Below are positions 43,881 through 51,853 of a stretch of 64,000 nt of DNA, one piece after another (within the stretch, counting starts at the first letter, position 1; each line of letters opens with the position of its first letter). Source of the stretch: Variovorax sp. MHTC-1. GTDB taxonomy: Bacteria; Pseudomonadota; Gammaproteobacteria; Burkholderiales; Burkholderiaceae_C. The DNA is taken from assembly GCF_003984645.1 (NCBI RefSeq), contig NZ_RWKI01000001.1, positions 248,001 through 312,000 on the forward strand, written 5' to 3'. The notes beneath the pieces are model-generated. The model was not told the origin of the DNA and did not search any database. It worked only from the letters and a program-made list of their open reading frames with translations. The position numbers and the translations under genes are program-made.

Positions 43881-44251
43881 ATACACCTGCAACTCCCACC
43901 CCCTCCGCACCTTCCAGGCCCAGCGTCATCCAGCTGGCCATCAAGGAAAAAGGCGCGCTCTACGCGGCGTACATCCCGCTGTTCGCCGAAGGCGGCATCT
44001 TCATTCCGACCTCGCGCGAGTACCGTCTGGGCGACGACGTCTACGTGCTGCTCACGCTGCCTGAAGATCCGCAGCGCTATCCGGTGGCCGGCAAGGTGGC
44101 CTGGATCACCCCGGCCCGCGCCGCCGGCAACCGGGCGCCGGGGGTTGGCATCCGCTTTCCGTCCGATGACAAGTCGCGCCAGCTCAAGGCGCGCATCGAA
44201 GAGGCGCTCGGCAGCACCATGGCCTCCGACCGGCCGACCCAGACCATTTGA
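43877..44251 (+). CDS. pilZ: PilZ-domain protein (type IV pilus type)
   Basis: A 124-aa protein with a PilZ fold. The core IQLAIKEKGALYAAYIPLFAEGGIFIPT is typical of PilZ itself, which lacks the RxxxR c-di-GMP site and acts in type IV pilus assembly with PilB and FimX. The position between holB and tatD is the classic pilZ locus. It starts inside the holB stop. Confidence 0.92.
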   Translation: MNTPATPTPSAPSRPSVIQLAIKEKGALYAAYIPLFAEGGIFIPTSREYRLGDDVYVLLTLPEDPQRYPVAGKVAWITPARAAGNRAPGVGIRFPSDDKSRQLKARIEEALGSTMASDRPTQTI

Positions 44252-44315
44252 GTCCCATCTCCGTGACGCGGACCGCAGGCGCTGCGGTTGCACCGCCGTT
44301 TCTTGAAGTTCCGCG

Positions 44316-45122
44316 ATGTTCACAGATTCCCACTGCCACCTTACTTTCCCCGAGTTCGCCGGCCAGATGCCGCAGATCCGCGACGCCATGGCGGCCGCGG
44401 GTGTGGATCGCGCGCTCTGCATCTGCACCACACTGGAAGAATTTGCCGAGGTGCAGGCGCTGGCGGCGCGTTATGACAACTTTTGGGCCAGCGTTGGCGT
44501 GCATCCGGACAACGAGGACATCGCCGAGCCTTCGGTGGAAGACCTGGTGCAGCGTTCCGCACTGCCCAAGGTGGTGGCCATCGGCGAGACCGGCCTCGAC
44601 TACTACCAGATGGAAGAACGCAAGGGCGGGCGCAGCATCGCCGACATGGAATGGCAGCGCGACCGCTTCCGCGTACACATCCGCGCAGCGCAGCAGGTGC
44701 GCAAACCACTCGTTATCCACACGCGCGAAGCCTCGGCCGACACGCTGGCGATCCTGAAGGAGGAGGGCGAGGACGGCAGGCCCCAGGCCGCGGGCGGCGT
44801 TTTCCACTGCTTCACCGAGACCGCCGAGGTCGCACGCGCCGCGCTCGACCTGGGCTTCTACATCTCTTTCTCGGGCATCCTGACCTTCAAGAAGGCGCAG
44901 GATCTGCGCGACGTCGCGGCTTTCGTGCCGCTCGACCGCATGCTGATCGAGACCGACAGCCCCTATCTCGCGCCCGTGCCTTATCGCGGCAAGACCAACA
45001 ACCCGTCGTACGTGCCCTTCGTGGCGCAGCAGATCGCCGAGTTGCGCCAGTTGCCGGTGGAAGCCGTCGCGCGAGCCACCAGTGACAACTTCGAAACGCT
45101 TTTTACCGCCGTAAAAGCATGA
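44316..45122 (+). CDS. TatD-family metal-dependent deoxyribonuclease
   Basis: A 268-aa TIM-barrel hydrolase. Metal ligands are seen in FTDSHCHL, the GETGLDYY Glu, the His of LVIHTREA, FHCFTE and the Asp of IETDSPYLAPVPYRGK, a complete TatD set. The family has 3'-5' DNase activity linked to DNA repair. A 64-base spacer separates it from pilZ. The stop overlaps the ankyrin gene start. Confidence 0.95.
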   Translation: MFTDSHCHLTFPEFAGQMPQIRDAMAAAGVDRALCICTTLEEFAEVQALAARYDNFWASVGVHPDNEDIAEPSVEDLVQRSALPKVVAIGETGLDYYQMEERKGGRSIADMEWQRDRFRVHIRAAQQVRKPLVIHTREASADTLAILKEEGEDGRPQAAGGVFHCFTETAEVARAALDLGFYISFSGILTFKKAQDLRDVAAFVPLDRMLIETDSPYLAPVPYRGKTNNPSYVPFVAQQIAELRQLPVEAVARATSDNFETLFTAVKA

Positions 45123-45781
45123 GAAATCACATTAGAAAACTGTTATATCTATCTGTTTTTGTTGTTTCTTTTTCTGCTAGCGCCGGGTCCTTCGACGATT
45201 TCTTTCGGGCCGTTCGCAGCGACAACGCAGGGACCATCAAGGAGCTGCTGAGCCGCGGCTTCGACCCCAACACGCGCGACGAGCACGGCCAGACAGGCTT
45301 GCTGATCGCGCTGCGGGAGCCGTCGCCGAAAGTGATCCAGGTACTGCTGGATTCGCCCCAGACCAATGTGGAGCTGCGCAACGACAAGGACGAAAGTCCC
45401 TTGATGATGGCCGCGCTCAAGGGCCAGCAGGATCTGGTGACCCAGCTGATCGCGCGCGATGCCGACGTCAACAAGCCGGGCTGGGCGCCGCTGCACTACG
45501 CGGCGACCAGCGGCCACGTGGCCATCATGAAGCAGTTGCTCGACAACCATGCCTTCATCGATGCGCAATCGCCCAACGGCACCACGCCGCTGATGATGGC
45601 GGCGATGTACGGCTCGACCGCGGCCGTGCAGTTGCTGCTGGACGAAGGCGCCGACACGCAGATGAAGAACGAACAAGGCCTGACGGCGATCGATTTCGCT
45701 CAGCGGGCCAATCGGTCGGATGCGGTCCGGCTGCTGGGCACGGCCGTCCGGGCCAAGAGGCCCGGCGACGGCAAGTGGTGA
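45119..45781 (+). CDS. exported ankyrin-repeat protein
   Basis: A 220-aa protein. A signal peptide (residues 1-22, RNHIRKLLYLSVFVVSFSASA) is encoded by strikingly AT-rich, rare codons such as AGA, TTA and CTA, unlike the rest of the gene. About five ankyrin repeats follow (SRGFDPNTRDEHGQTGLLIAL, WAPLHYAATSGHVAIMKQLL, GTTPLMMAAMYGSTAAVQLLL). Ankyrin proteins bind partners; this one should be periplasmic. It overlaps the tatD stop by 4 bases. The partner is unknown. Confidence 0.9.
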   Translation: MRNHIRKLLYLSVFVVSFSASAGSFDDFFRAVRSDNAGTIKELLSRGFDPNTRDEHGQTGLLIALREPSPKVIQVLLDSPQTNVELRNDKDESPLMMAALKGQQDLVTQLIARDADVNKPGWAPLHYAATSGHVAIMKQLLDNHAFIDAQSPNGTTPLMMAAMYGSTAAVQLLLDEGADTQMKNEQGLTAIDFAQRANRSDAVRLLGTAVRAKRPGDGKW

Positions 45782-45984
45782 CGGGCCCGGGCCGGGTCTT
45801 CCCACATACTTCGTGAATACAATGTATATTATGTTAAATCAATGAAACAGAAGACCTCGACGTAGGCTCCCTACCGTCGATCGCTTCCGGCGAACCGCCT
45901 GGCCGACATGGAATTTGGATGACGCTGCGCCGGTTTCGGATGAAGCATCGTCTGAACCCGTTGATCAGCAAACGAGGTCTTGCC
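45782..45984. other. 203-base spacer with AT-rich segment
   Basis: The spacer after the ankyrin gene has an AT-rich stretch around 45811-45850, containing the short dyad ATACA-A-TGTAT (45817-45827) directly followed by TATATTATG, which could serve as a -10 region for the downstream gene. No clear -35 box or coding frame is seen. Confidence 0.4.
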
Positions 45985-46599
45985 ATGTCGAAGCACTCGA
46001 AATCCAAACAGGCGCTGCGCTATCTCGGAGCACAAGCGGCGATTGCCCTCGGCGTCATGGGCATGCACCCGGTTGTCGCGGCGGAGCCCATCTTCAAATG
46101 CGGCAAGACCTACACCAACGTGCCGCCCAGCGCGCGCCCGGCGCAGGCTCGATCCGATGCCTGCGTACTGGTCGACACCGCAAATCAGCCCAGGGGAAAG
46201 ACCACGAACATTGCGGTCGACGGATCCAGGCAGATCACCGTGCCTGTCGGTCAGGACGGCCGGTTCTGGGTTCCAGGTACTGTCAATGGCTTTCCCGTGC
46301 GCTTCGTGATCGACAAGGCTGCCACAGTCAGTGCCGGCGTCGCGGTGACCGAGGACTTCGCCGCACGGGCCAACCTGATCGGAGGCTCCCCCGCCCACAT
46401 GCAGGCGGCCGGAGCCGTCACGGATGCGCGCCGCATCGAGCGCGTGCCCATGACCTTCGGGCCGTTCAGCGTGCCGCAGGCCACCGTGGTCGTGGGCTCC
46501 CTGGGACGCAAATCGACGGACGCCCTCCTCGGCCAGGAACTGCTCTCGCTTTTCGACGTCACTGCAAACGACCGTGAACTGACGATCGTCGGCAGATAG
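45985..46599 (+). CDS. exported retropepsin-like aspartic protease homologue with altered motif
   Basis: A 204-aa protein from ATG 45985, with AACGAGG about 7 bases upstream; an upstream ATG at 45919 is less likely. A signal peptide ends around VVAAEP. The segment FKCGKTYTNVPPSARP resembles a DUF4124-like Cys motif. The core RFWVPGTVNGFPVRFVID matches bacterial clan AA proteases, but the catalytic DTGA(T) reads DKAAT (D110-T114), so the Asp is kept and the Gly is lost. The later LLGQELLSLFDV matches the family's second half. Activity is doubtful. Confidence 0.8.
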   Translation: MSKHSKSKQALRYLGAQAAIALGVMGMHPVVAAEPIFKCGKTYTNVPPSARPAQARSDACVLVDTANQPRGKTTNIAVDGSRQITVPVGQDGRFWVPGTVNGFPVRFVIDKAATVSAGVAVTEDFAARANLIGGSPAHMQAAGAVTDARRIERVPMTFGPFSVPQATVVVGSLGRKSTDALLGQELLSLFDVTANDRELTIVGR

Positions 46600-46629
46600 G
46601 ACGACTGCAAGTCCACTGTTTAGGGGGAC

Positions 46630-46848
46630 ATGATGGCAACCCAGAGGCCAGCACCATTGATCGAGAAAGACCTTGCCGAGCAGCGCAAGCAGTTGGCAAA
46701 CATCGAGAGGGCCACCAAAGGCCTTTCCCCGGAGACCAAAGAAAACAGTTCTGCTCCGACCAAAGCGGCCGGGGACAAAAAGCTCATTGAAGCAAAGATT
46801 GCAGAACTCGAAGCCGAGTTGAAATCCTTGGGCGACCCGGCTCCCTGA
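46630..46848 (+). CDS. small coiled-coil protein, unknown function
   Basis: A 72-aa hydrophilic protein with a strong Shine-Dalgarno-like GGGGGA just before the ATG pair. It has no membrane segment. Two heptad-like helices, IEKDLAEQRKQLANIERAT and KKLIEAKIAELEAELKSLG, are joined by a polar linker, so it is likely a coiled coil. I do not recognise a family. Confidence 0.65.
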   Translation: MMATQRPAPLIEKDLAEQRKQLANIERATKGLSPETKENSSAPTKAAGDKKLIEAKIAELEAELKSLGDPAP

Positions 46849-46968
46849 GCGGCCGATCGGTGCAAGCCGGTTCGCGAAGATGATGCATCGCCACGGATGC
46901 GCGCATGGAACGTGCGTTCGCGGGCTTGTGCGGTGTAGGCTTGCACTCGCGCATTGTTTGCATCCATC

Positions 46969-47439
46969 GTGAAGAAGACCCTCCTCCTCATTGTTTCGCA
47001 CGCTCTCGTGGCGGCCCTGGCCTTCGGCGCGGGCATCTATGCCCTGCCCATCCTCACGGCGCCGCCCGCGCCTGCGCAGGCCGAGGTCACGGCATTGGCG
47101 GCGCAAGCGCAGTTCACCGGCCAGTTCAGGCGCGACCTGACGGACAGCGATGCCCTGCACTGGGGTGAAGGAACGGTGGCAGTGAGCCGCAGCGCGGTGT
47201 CGCTGCAAGGAAGGATCGCGCCCGGGCCCGACTACAAGCTCTACCTCGCACCGGAGTTCGTGCAGACCGAGGCCGACTTCCTGCGGCTGAAGGCGAAGAT
47301 GCTGCGCGTGGGCGACGTGAAGACCTTCGAGAACTTCATCGTGCCGATGCCGGCATCGGCCGATCCGGCGGCCTACAACACAGTCATTGTCTGGTGCGAA
47401 TCATTCGGCCAGTTCATTACGGCCGCCCGGTACCGATGA
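46969..47439 (+). CDS. DM13-domain protein, membrane-anchored or exported
   Basis: A 156-aa protein from GTG 46969 (MKKTLLLIVSHALVAAL), which is a better start than the TTG at 46954. An N-terminal hydrophobic segment is followed by a DM13 domain with GPDYKLYLAPEFV and the conserved Cys in NTVIVWCESFGQFI. DM13 domains are suspected redox or electron-transfer modules. The role here is unknown. Confidence 0.83.
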   Translation: MKKTLLLIVSHALVAALAFGAGIYALPILTAPPAPAQAEVTALAAQAQFTGQFRRDLTDSDALHWGEGTVAVSRSAVSLQGRIAPGPDYKLYLAPEFVQTEADFLRLKAKMLRVGDVKTFENFIVPMPASADPAAYNTVIVWCESFGQFITAARYR

Positions 47440-47521
47440 TGCGGAAGCAGCAAGTTGGCACTTTGGGGGTCGCGGCGACTCCTTGTCTTAGACTGCGAAG
47501 CGGGCGAAACAAGGCTGACCA

Positions 47522-47896
47522 TTGATTCCTGAAGACGTGCGACGGTTTGTGCTGACGAGCATTCCATCGGTCCCCTTCTTGGAGGCACTGCTGATCTTCC
47601 ACGGCAAGCCCGACGCGAGTCTCAGCGTGCCAGAAATCGCTCGGGCGCTGTATTTGCAGCCGCCGACTGCTGCTGATTTGTTGAAGGAACTGTGTCTGGC
47701 AGGCTTGCTGACGGTTTGCGAGCCTCGCAACGATGCGTACCGCTACGCGCCGATCGACGCCAATCTGGCGAGGCTTGTCGATCGCCTGGCATCGGCATAT
47801 TCCGATGATTTGATCGGTATCACGAACCTGATCCATGGCGCCAGCCGCAAGGCAGCACAAAGCTTTGCTGACGCATTCAAGATCCGAAAAGGCTAG
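47522..47896 (+). CDS. winged-helix-like regulator candidate
   Basis: A 124-aa soluble protein beginning at TTG with CAAGG about 7 bases upstream. Residues 30-75 (LSVPEIARALYLQPPTAADLLKELCLAGLLTV) read as a helix-turn-helix with a wing, as in MarR or DUF-type regulators. It sits 5 bases before two DUF5985 membrane protein genes, an arrangement I have seen repeatedly, so it likely acts with them. DNA targets and signal are unknown. Confidence 0.75.
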   Translation: MIPEDVRRFVLTSIPSVPFLEALLIFHGKPDASLSVPEIARALYLQPPTAADLLKELCLAGLLTVCEPRNDAYRYAPIDANLARLVDRLASAYSDDLIGITNLIHGASRKAAQSFADAFKIRKG

Positions 47897-47901
47897 GACA
47901 T

Positions 47902-48162
47902 ATGGACAAGTTGATCTATGGGTTGTGCGCGTTCACCGCGCTCTCGTGCGCCGCATTGCTGTTGCGCAGCTACTCAAGAGGGCGCGTTCGACTGCTCTTG
48001 TGGAGTGGCCTGTGCTTCGTCGGGCTGACGGCGAACAACATCCTGCTGATCTTGGACAAGCTCTTGTTCACTGCAATCGACATGTCTATCTGGCGGCTGA
48101 GCCTGGCGCTCGTGGCAGTGCTGCTGCTGCTCGTGGGCCTGGTCCTGGAAAATCATTCCTGA
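47902..48162 (+). CDS. DUF5985-family membrane protein
   Basis: An 86-aa protein with three hydrophobic helices (about 4-22, 31-52, 60-82) and a basic loop SYSRGRVRLLLWSG. It matches DUF5985 in length and topology. It is paralogous in layout to the next gene, with which it forms a pair; the winged-helix gene precedes by 5 bases. Function is unknown. Confidence 0.8.
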   Translation: MDKLIYGLCAFTALSCAALLLRSYSRGRVRLLLWSGLCFVGLTANNILLILDKLLFTAIDMSIWRLSLALVAVLLLLVGLVLENHS

Positions 48163-48175
48163 CGAAAATCCAGAG

Positions 48176-48439
48176 ATGCATCAGTTTCTTCTCGGCGGGA
48201 TTGCCGTCGCATCCTTCACCGCCGCTTTGTTCTTTCTGCGCTACTGGATGAGCACACGGGACAGATTCTTCCTGCTCTTCGCGGCGTCCTTCCTCATCGA
48301 GGCCGCGAGCCGGTCCCATATGGCGATCACGTCCACATGGAATGAGGAGGAATTGCCACTGCACTACATGGTCCGCCTGTTGGCCTATGGCCTGATCTTG
48401 CTGGCTATCTGGGACAAGAACAGGCCGGGGAGCTCGTAG
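48176..48439 (+). CDS. DUF5985-family membrane protein, second copy
   Basis: An 87-aa protein with three hydrophobic helices; the core FTAALFFLRYWMSTRDRFFLLFAASFLIEA resembles that of the upstream DUF5985 gene. The loop contains WNEEELPLHYMVRLLAYG. It starts 13 bases after the first copy, so both are probably one transcript. They may form a heteromer. Function is unknown. Confidence 0.8.
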   Translation: MHQFLLGGIAVASFTAALFFLRYWMSTRDRFFLLFAASFLIEAASRSHMAITSTWNEEELPLHYMVRLLAYGLILLAIWDKNRPGSS

Positions 48440-48488
48440 GACCCCGCGCGCGGTGCGTACGAACGGGTTTCATGTCGTTGTCCCCTGC

Positions 48489-49211
48489 TTACTGGCCGGT
48501 TTCCGGCTCGCCGAGCGCCCGCATCACGCTGCTCGACAGAGCTTCGAACCCGTCCTCCACGAAGTCGTAGTCCATGTTCGGATGCGGGTGCGGCGGTCCT
48601 TCGGGTCCCCATTCGTCGGGCCGCCTCACGAAAGCGGTTCGATAGCCCGCCGCGTGGGCGGCATTGAGGTCGAAGTTGTGGCACGCCACCATGAGGATCT
48701 CGGAAGGCGAAAGGGCCAGCCATCGCGCCGCCGTTTCATACGCCTCGGCGCGTGGCTTGTAGACGCCGATCATTTCGCACGAGATCACCGCATCCCAGGT
48801 CAGGCCGTTCCTGCGCGAAACATCGATCACCAACGACGTGGGCAGCATCGTGAACGATACGACGGGCAGGACCTCGCGCAAGGCCGCCATGGCAGCGGGA
48901 AAGTCCGGCCAGGCATCCAGTTCGTGCCAAGCGCGCCAGATGTCGTGTCGCTGCGCCGGTGTCAGTGCCTGCAGACCGAAATGGGTCAATGACTCGTCGA
49001 GGGTCAGGCGATGTACATCGTCCATGTTGAAGGTCGGCCGGTCGAGTCCGACGATCGCGGCCATGGTGCGCCTGCGCCAGTCGTTGGCAACGGCATGCCA
49101 ATCGGCTTGGGCATCCTCTCGGTCAGCGACCCGGCGGAGAGCTCGCACGATTCCGCTGTGCCAATCGAGCACTGTCCCCCCGGTATCGAAGGTGATGGCG
49201 CGAAGTTTCAT
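48489..49211 (-). CDS. HAD-superfamily (haloacid dehalogenase type II-like) hydrolase
   Basis: A 240-aa protein. Motif I is ITFDTGGTVLDW with the nucleophile Asp, motif II is FTMLPTS, the Lys is in IGVYKPRAEAY, and the acidic motif is MVACHNFDLNAAHAAGYRTAFV. This set matches L-2-haloacid dehalogenase-like proteins, although the final Asp pair reads HNFD. ATG 49211 is chosen because the longer frame lacks similarity. The substrate is unknown; many such proteins are phosphatases. Confidence 0.88.
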   Translation of the reverse strand: MKLRAITFDTGGTVLDWHSGIVRALRRVADREDAQADWHAVANDWRRRTMAAIVGLDRPTFNMDDVHRLTLDESLTHFGLQALTPAQRHDIWRAWHELDAWPDFPAAMAALREVLPVVSFTMLPTSLVIDVSRRNGLTWDAVISCEMIGVYKPRAEAYETAARWLALSPSEILMVACHNFDLNAAHAAGYRTAFVRRPDEWGPEGPPHPHPNMDYDFVEDGFEALSSSVMRALGEPETGQ

Positions 49212-49321
49212 GTTGTACGCGCCCCATTTTGTACGTCGAATCCGGCAAGCACCAGGGGGTCCGACGAGCCCTTGGAGTTGCCCGGCGATGCCTGGCCAGC
49301 TGCCCGACAGCTTGGCTGTCT

Positions 49322-50413
49322 TCACCGTCGAAGCACCCGAAGGACGATGTCGTTGATGACTACATCGACCTGGCTTTGGCTCCTGCCGCGCGCCTGACTG
49401 GAATCCGAGGCCACCACAACCACCAGGCGCAAGCTTGGATTGACGTAGATTCGTTGACCATCGTCTGCTCCTGCCATGTACGGGCCCGGGAGCCTGGAAG
49501 AATGCGCGACCCACCATGAATAGCCGTACGCCCAATGCACAGGCGGCCCACCACTGCTCTGCTTCCTCGTCGCCGCCTCGACATACTGGGCCGGCACCAG
49601 TGTGGTTCCGTTCCAGGAGCCCTGCTGAAGATACAGCTGGCCGAGCTTCGCCATATCCCGCGTCGTGAGTTGCAGCCCGCTGTAGCCGAGCTCGCTTCCG
49701 CCGGGTCGATCGATTCGCCACAGATAGCGCTCGATTCGAAGCGGCTCGAAAAGCTGCTTCTGCGCGAACTGAGAAACGCTTTCTCCGGTTGCGCTGACCA
49801 CTACTCGCGCCGCCAGGTGCGCCGTTCCCGGATTGAAGTCGAACTTCCTCCCGGGGTCGCTGACCAGCGGCCGCCGGAGCGCGAAGTCGACCGGGAACGC
49901 CCACCTTCCGACCTGCTTGACATCCGGGTCGAATCCGGCCGTCAGGGTCAGGATGTGCTTAAGGCTCATCGCGCTGACGCGCGAATCGACCCCTTCGCCG
50001 AGAGCTTCCGGAAGAAAGTCAGCAACCGGTTGGTCGACGCTCTTGATCAACCCCTTCTGAAGGGCGACGCCCACAAGGGTGGACACCACGCTCATGGTGG
50101 CGGAGCGCATGTCGTGCAGCGTGGAGGGACCTAGGCCGTCGCGGTAGTACTCGAAGGCAAGCTTGCCGCTTCGGACGATGACCACGCTGCGGATGGCTTT
50201 TTCCTGCGACTTGAGCTTGTCCACGAGTTCGTTCAAGAGCTCGGCGTCGAGCCCTTGCTCGCGCGGGGATGCCAACTGCCACCCGTCTTTGACCTCCTTG
50301 CGCGGCTGCGAATGAGCTGTGCCCGCGGCGACCAGGATGAGAACCGCGGTCACCCAGCGCGTGAGCGCCGCGGGTTCCCACGAGCTGTGGCGGTGTTGCC
50401 GTGAAATAGCCAT
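49322..50413 (-). CDS. serine hydrolase (beta-lactamase-like fold) with altered SxxK
   Basis: A 363-aa exported protein with a signal segment near residues 18-36. It belongs to the beta-lactamase/transpeptidase-like family (PF00144 type). The usual S-x-x-K after DMRS reads SATM, so the catalytic Lys is Met while the Ser remains. The Tyr motif is likely in LGYSGLQLTTRDMAKLG. The protein is otherwise full length with no stop or frameshift. It may be inactive or use another base. Confidence 0.85.
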   Translation of the reverse strand: MAISRQHRHSSWEPAALTRWVTAVLILVAAGTAHSQPRKEVKDGWQLASPREQGLDAELLNELVDKLKSQEKAIRSVVIVRSGKLAFEYYRDGLGPSTLHDMRSATMSVVSTLVGVALQKGLIKSVDQPVADFLPEALGEGVDSRVSAMSLKHILTLTAGFDPDVKQVGRWAFPVDFALRRPLVSDPGRKFDFNPGTAHLAARVVVSATGESVSQFAQKQLFEPLRIERYLWRIDRPGGSELGYSGLQLTTRDMAKLGQLYLQQGSWNGTTLVPAQYVEAATRKQSSGGPPVHWAYGYSWWVAHSSRLPGPYMAGADDGQRIYVNPSLRLVVVVASDSSQARGRSQSQVDVVINDIVLRVLRR

Positions 50414-50477
50414 GGAAAGCCTCCAAGTTCACGTTGCCCGCGTGGTGCTGAACGCGATGTCTTGCGTCAGCTACCTT

Positions 50478-51737
50478 CTAGAGGAGAGCAAATGCTGCCA
50501 CTGCGACCAGCGTTGGAAGCAAGGCGCCTAGAAGCAATCCTCCCGCGCTGATCGTCGCGTCGGAGAAACCTCGCTTCAGAAGCGCCACGCCGGCCGGGTT
50601 CGGCGCGTTCGCAATCATGGTCAGGCCGCCCCCGGCGACGGCACCGGCGACGAGGCTGTACTTCGCCTCCTCGGAGATTCCCGTGATGAGGGATCCCAGG
50701 TAGGTCAACGCGGCGTTGTCGGTCACCGCAGTCAGCGCGGTTGCTCCGAAGAAGAGCACCCCGGGCGACATGCTCGAGACGACGGGCTGCAGCCACCACT
50801 GCTGCATGCCGCCGAGCACCACCAGCCCGGCAAGGAAGAATGCAACCAGCAAGGCTTCCTTGATGATGTGCGGGCTCTGGTAGCGCTCGTAGGCCTGCGT
50901 GAAGCCGAGGAACATCAGGAACAGTCCCAGAAAGGCGACCGGATGGTGCGCCACCGCCACGACGCCAGCCAAAAACGCCAAGTGCACGACGACTATCGCC
51001 ACAGGCGCCCTTTCTTCAGCCGGCTGGTCGGCCTGGGCAGCAGCCGGATGAAGGTGCGTACGAAGCACCACCGTGGCGACGGTGGCATTCACCAGGACGG
51101 CCAGTGCTGCCTTCCATCCGAACGTGACCAGCATGAAGTGCGAGTCCCAATTCCAGGTAGAGGCGACCATGAGGACGGGTGGCGCTGCGAAAGACGTCAG
51201 CGTGCCACCGATGGACACGTTCACGAACAGCACCCCCAGTGCCAGGTATTTCGCCCGTTCCGGAACGTCCGGTCTGAAGGCTTGCGGAGCGAGCATCAGC
51301 GCAGCGATCGTCATCGCGGCAGGCTCCGTGATGGCGGATCCCAGCAGCGGAACCGCGGCCAGCCCGAGCCAGGCTGTTGTCAGCGATGTGCGCATCGGCA
51401 GCCTGCGCGCAATCAGGTCGACGGAGCTCATGACGGTCTGCAGGATAGGCCTTGATGCCGCGACCACCATCACCACGAAGACGAACAGCGGCTCGGTGTA
51501 CTGCCGTGACTCCGCGTAGGCCAATGCTTGATCGCCGCCGCTGACGAAAGCCATCGCCAGGACCAGGACGATCGCCCAGAACCCGAAGACGACTTCGACC
51601 TCGCCCAGGAGGTGAAAGAGCCCGGCGTGACGGGGGAAGCGGTGCGACAGCCTCTCGAACTGCTTGGCTGCGAAGGTGTGGACAAGTGCGATTGCAAAAA
51701 GAGCAGCGGCAATCAGCTCAATCGTGTGTTGAGGCAT
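50478..51737 (-). CDS. putative Na+/H+ antiporter
   Basis: A 419-aa protein with about 11-12 hydrophobic helices. Segments such as ITEPAAMTIAALMLAPQAF, SIGGTLTSFAAPPVLMVAS and ATALTAVTDNAALTYLGSL resemble the Na_H_antiport_3 (ion-transporter superfamily) proteins, with paired re-entrant TEPA and TDNAA motifs. Probable role: cation/proton exchange at the inner membrane. It stands alone, flanked by 64 and 116 bases. Confidence 0.85.
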   Translation of the reverse strand: MPQHTIELIAAALFAIALVHTFAAKQFERLSHRFPRHAGLFHLLGEVEVVFGFWAIVLVLAMAFVSGGDQALAYAESRQYTEPLFVFVVMVVAASRPILQTVMSSVDLIARRLPMRTSLTTAWLGLAAVPLLGSAITEPAAMTIAALMLAPQAFRPDVPERAKYLALGVLFVNVSIGGTLTSFAAPPVLMVASTWNWDSHFMLVTFGWKAALAVLVNATVATVVLRTHLHPAAAQADQPAEERAPVAIVVVHLAFLAGVVAVAHHPVAFLGLFLMFLGFTQAYERYQSPHIIKEALLVAFFLAGLVVLGGMQQWWLQPVVSSMSPGVLFFGATALTAVTDNAALTYLGSLITGISEEAKYSLVAGAVAGGGLTMIANAPNPAGVALLKRGFSDATISAGGLLLGALLPTLVAVAAFALL

Positions 51738-51853
51738 CGGGTTTCAAACGCAGAAAACCTGCGTGGCGGCCCGACCATCGCAAAAACCTGTCCCACCAAA
51801 GCGGTGTGGACACCCGTGGACAGTTTAACTACGTTGGGAGACGACGCCGCGGG

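Noticed and set aside
45871..47208. 445-codon minus-strand frame across three small plus-strand genes
   Set aside because: The plus-strand genes have signal peptides, ribosome sites and family motifs; the minus frame has none.
49213..49235. TTGTACG direct repeat upstream of the HAD gene
   Set aside because: Two 7-base copies 16 bases apart are too weak a signal to call an operator without conservation data.
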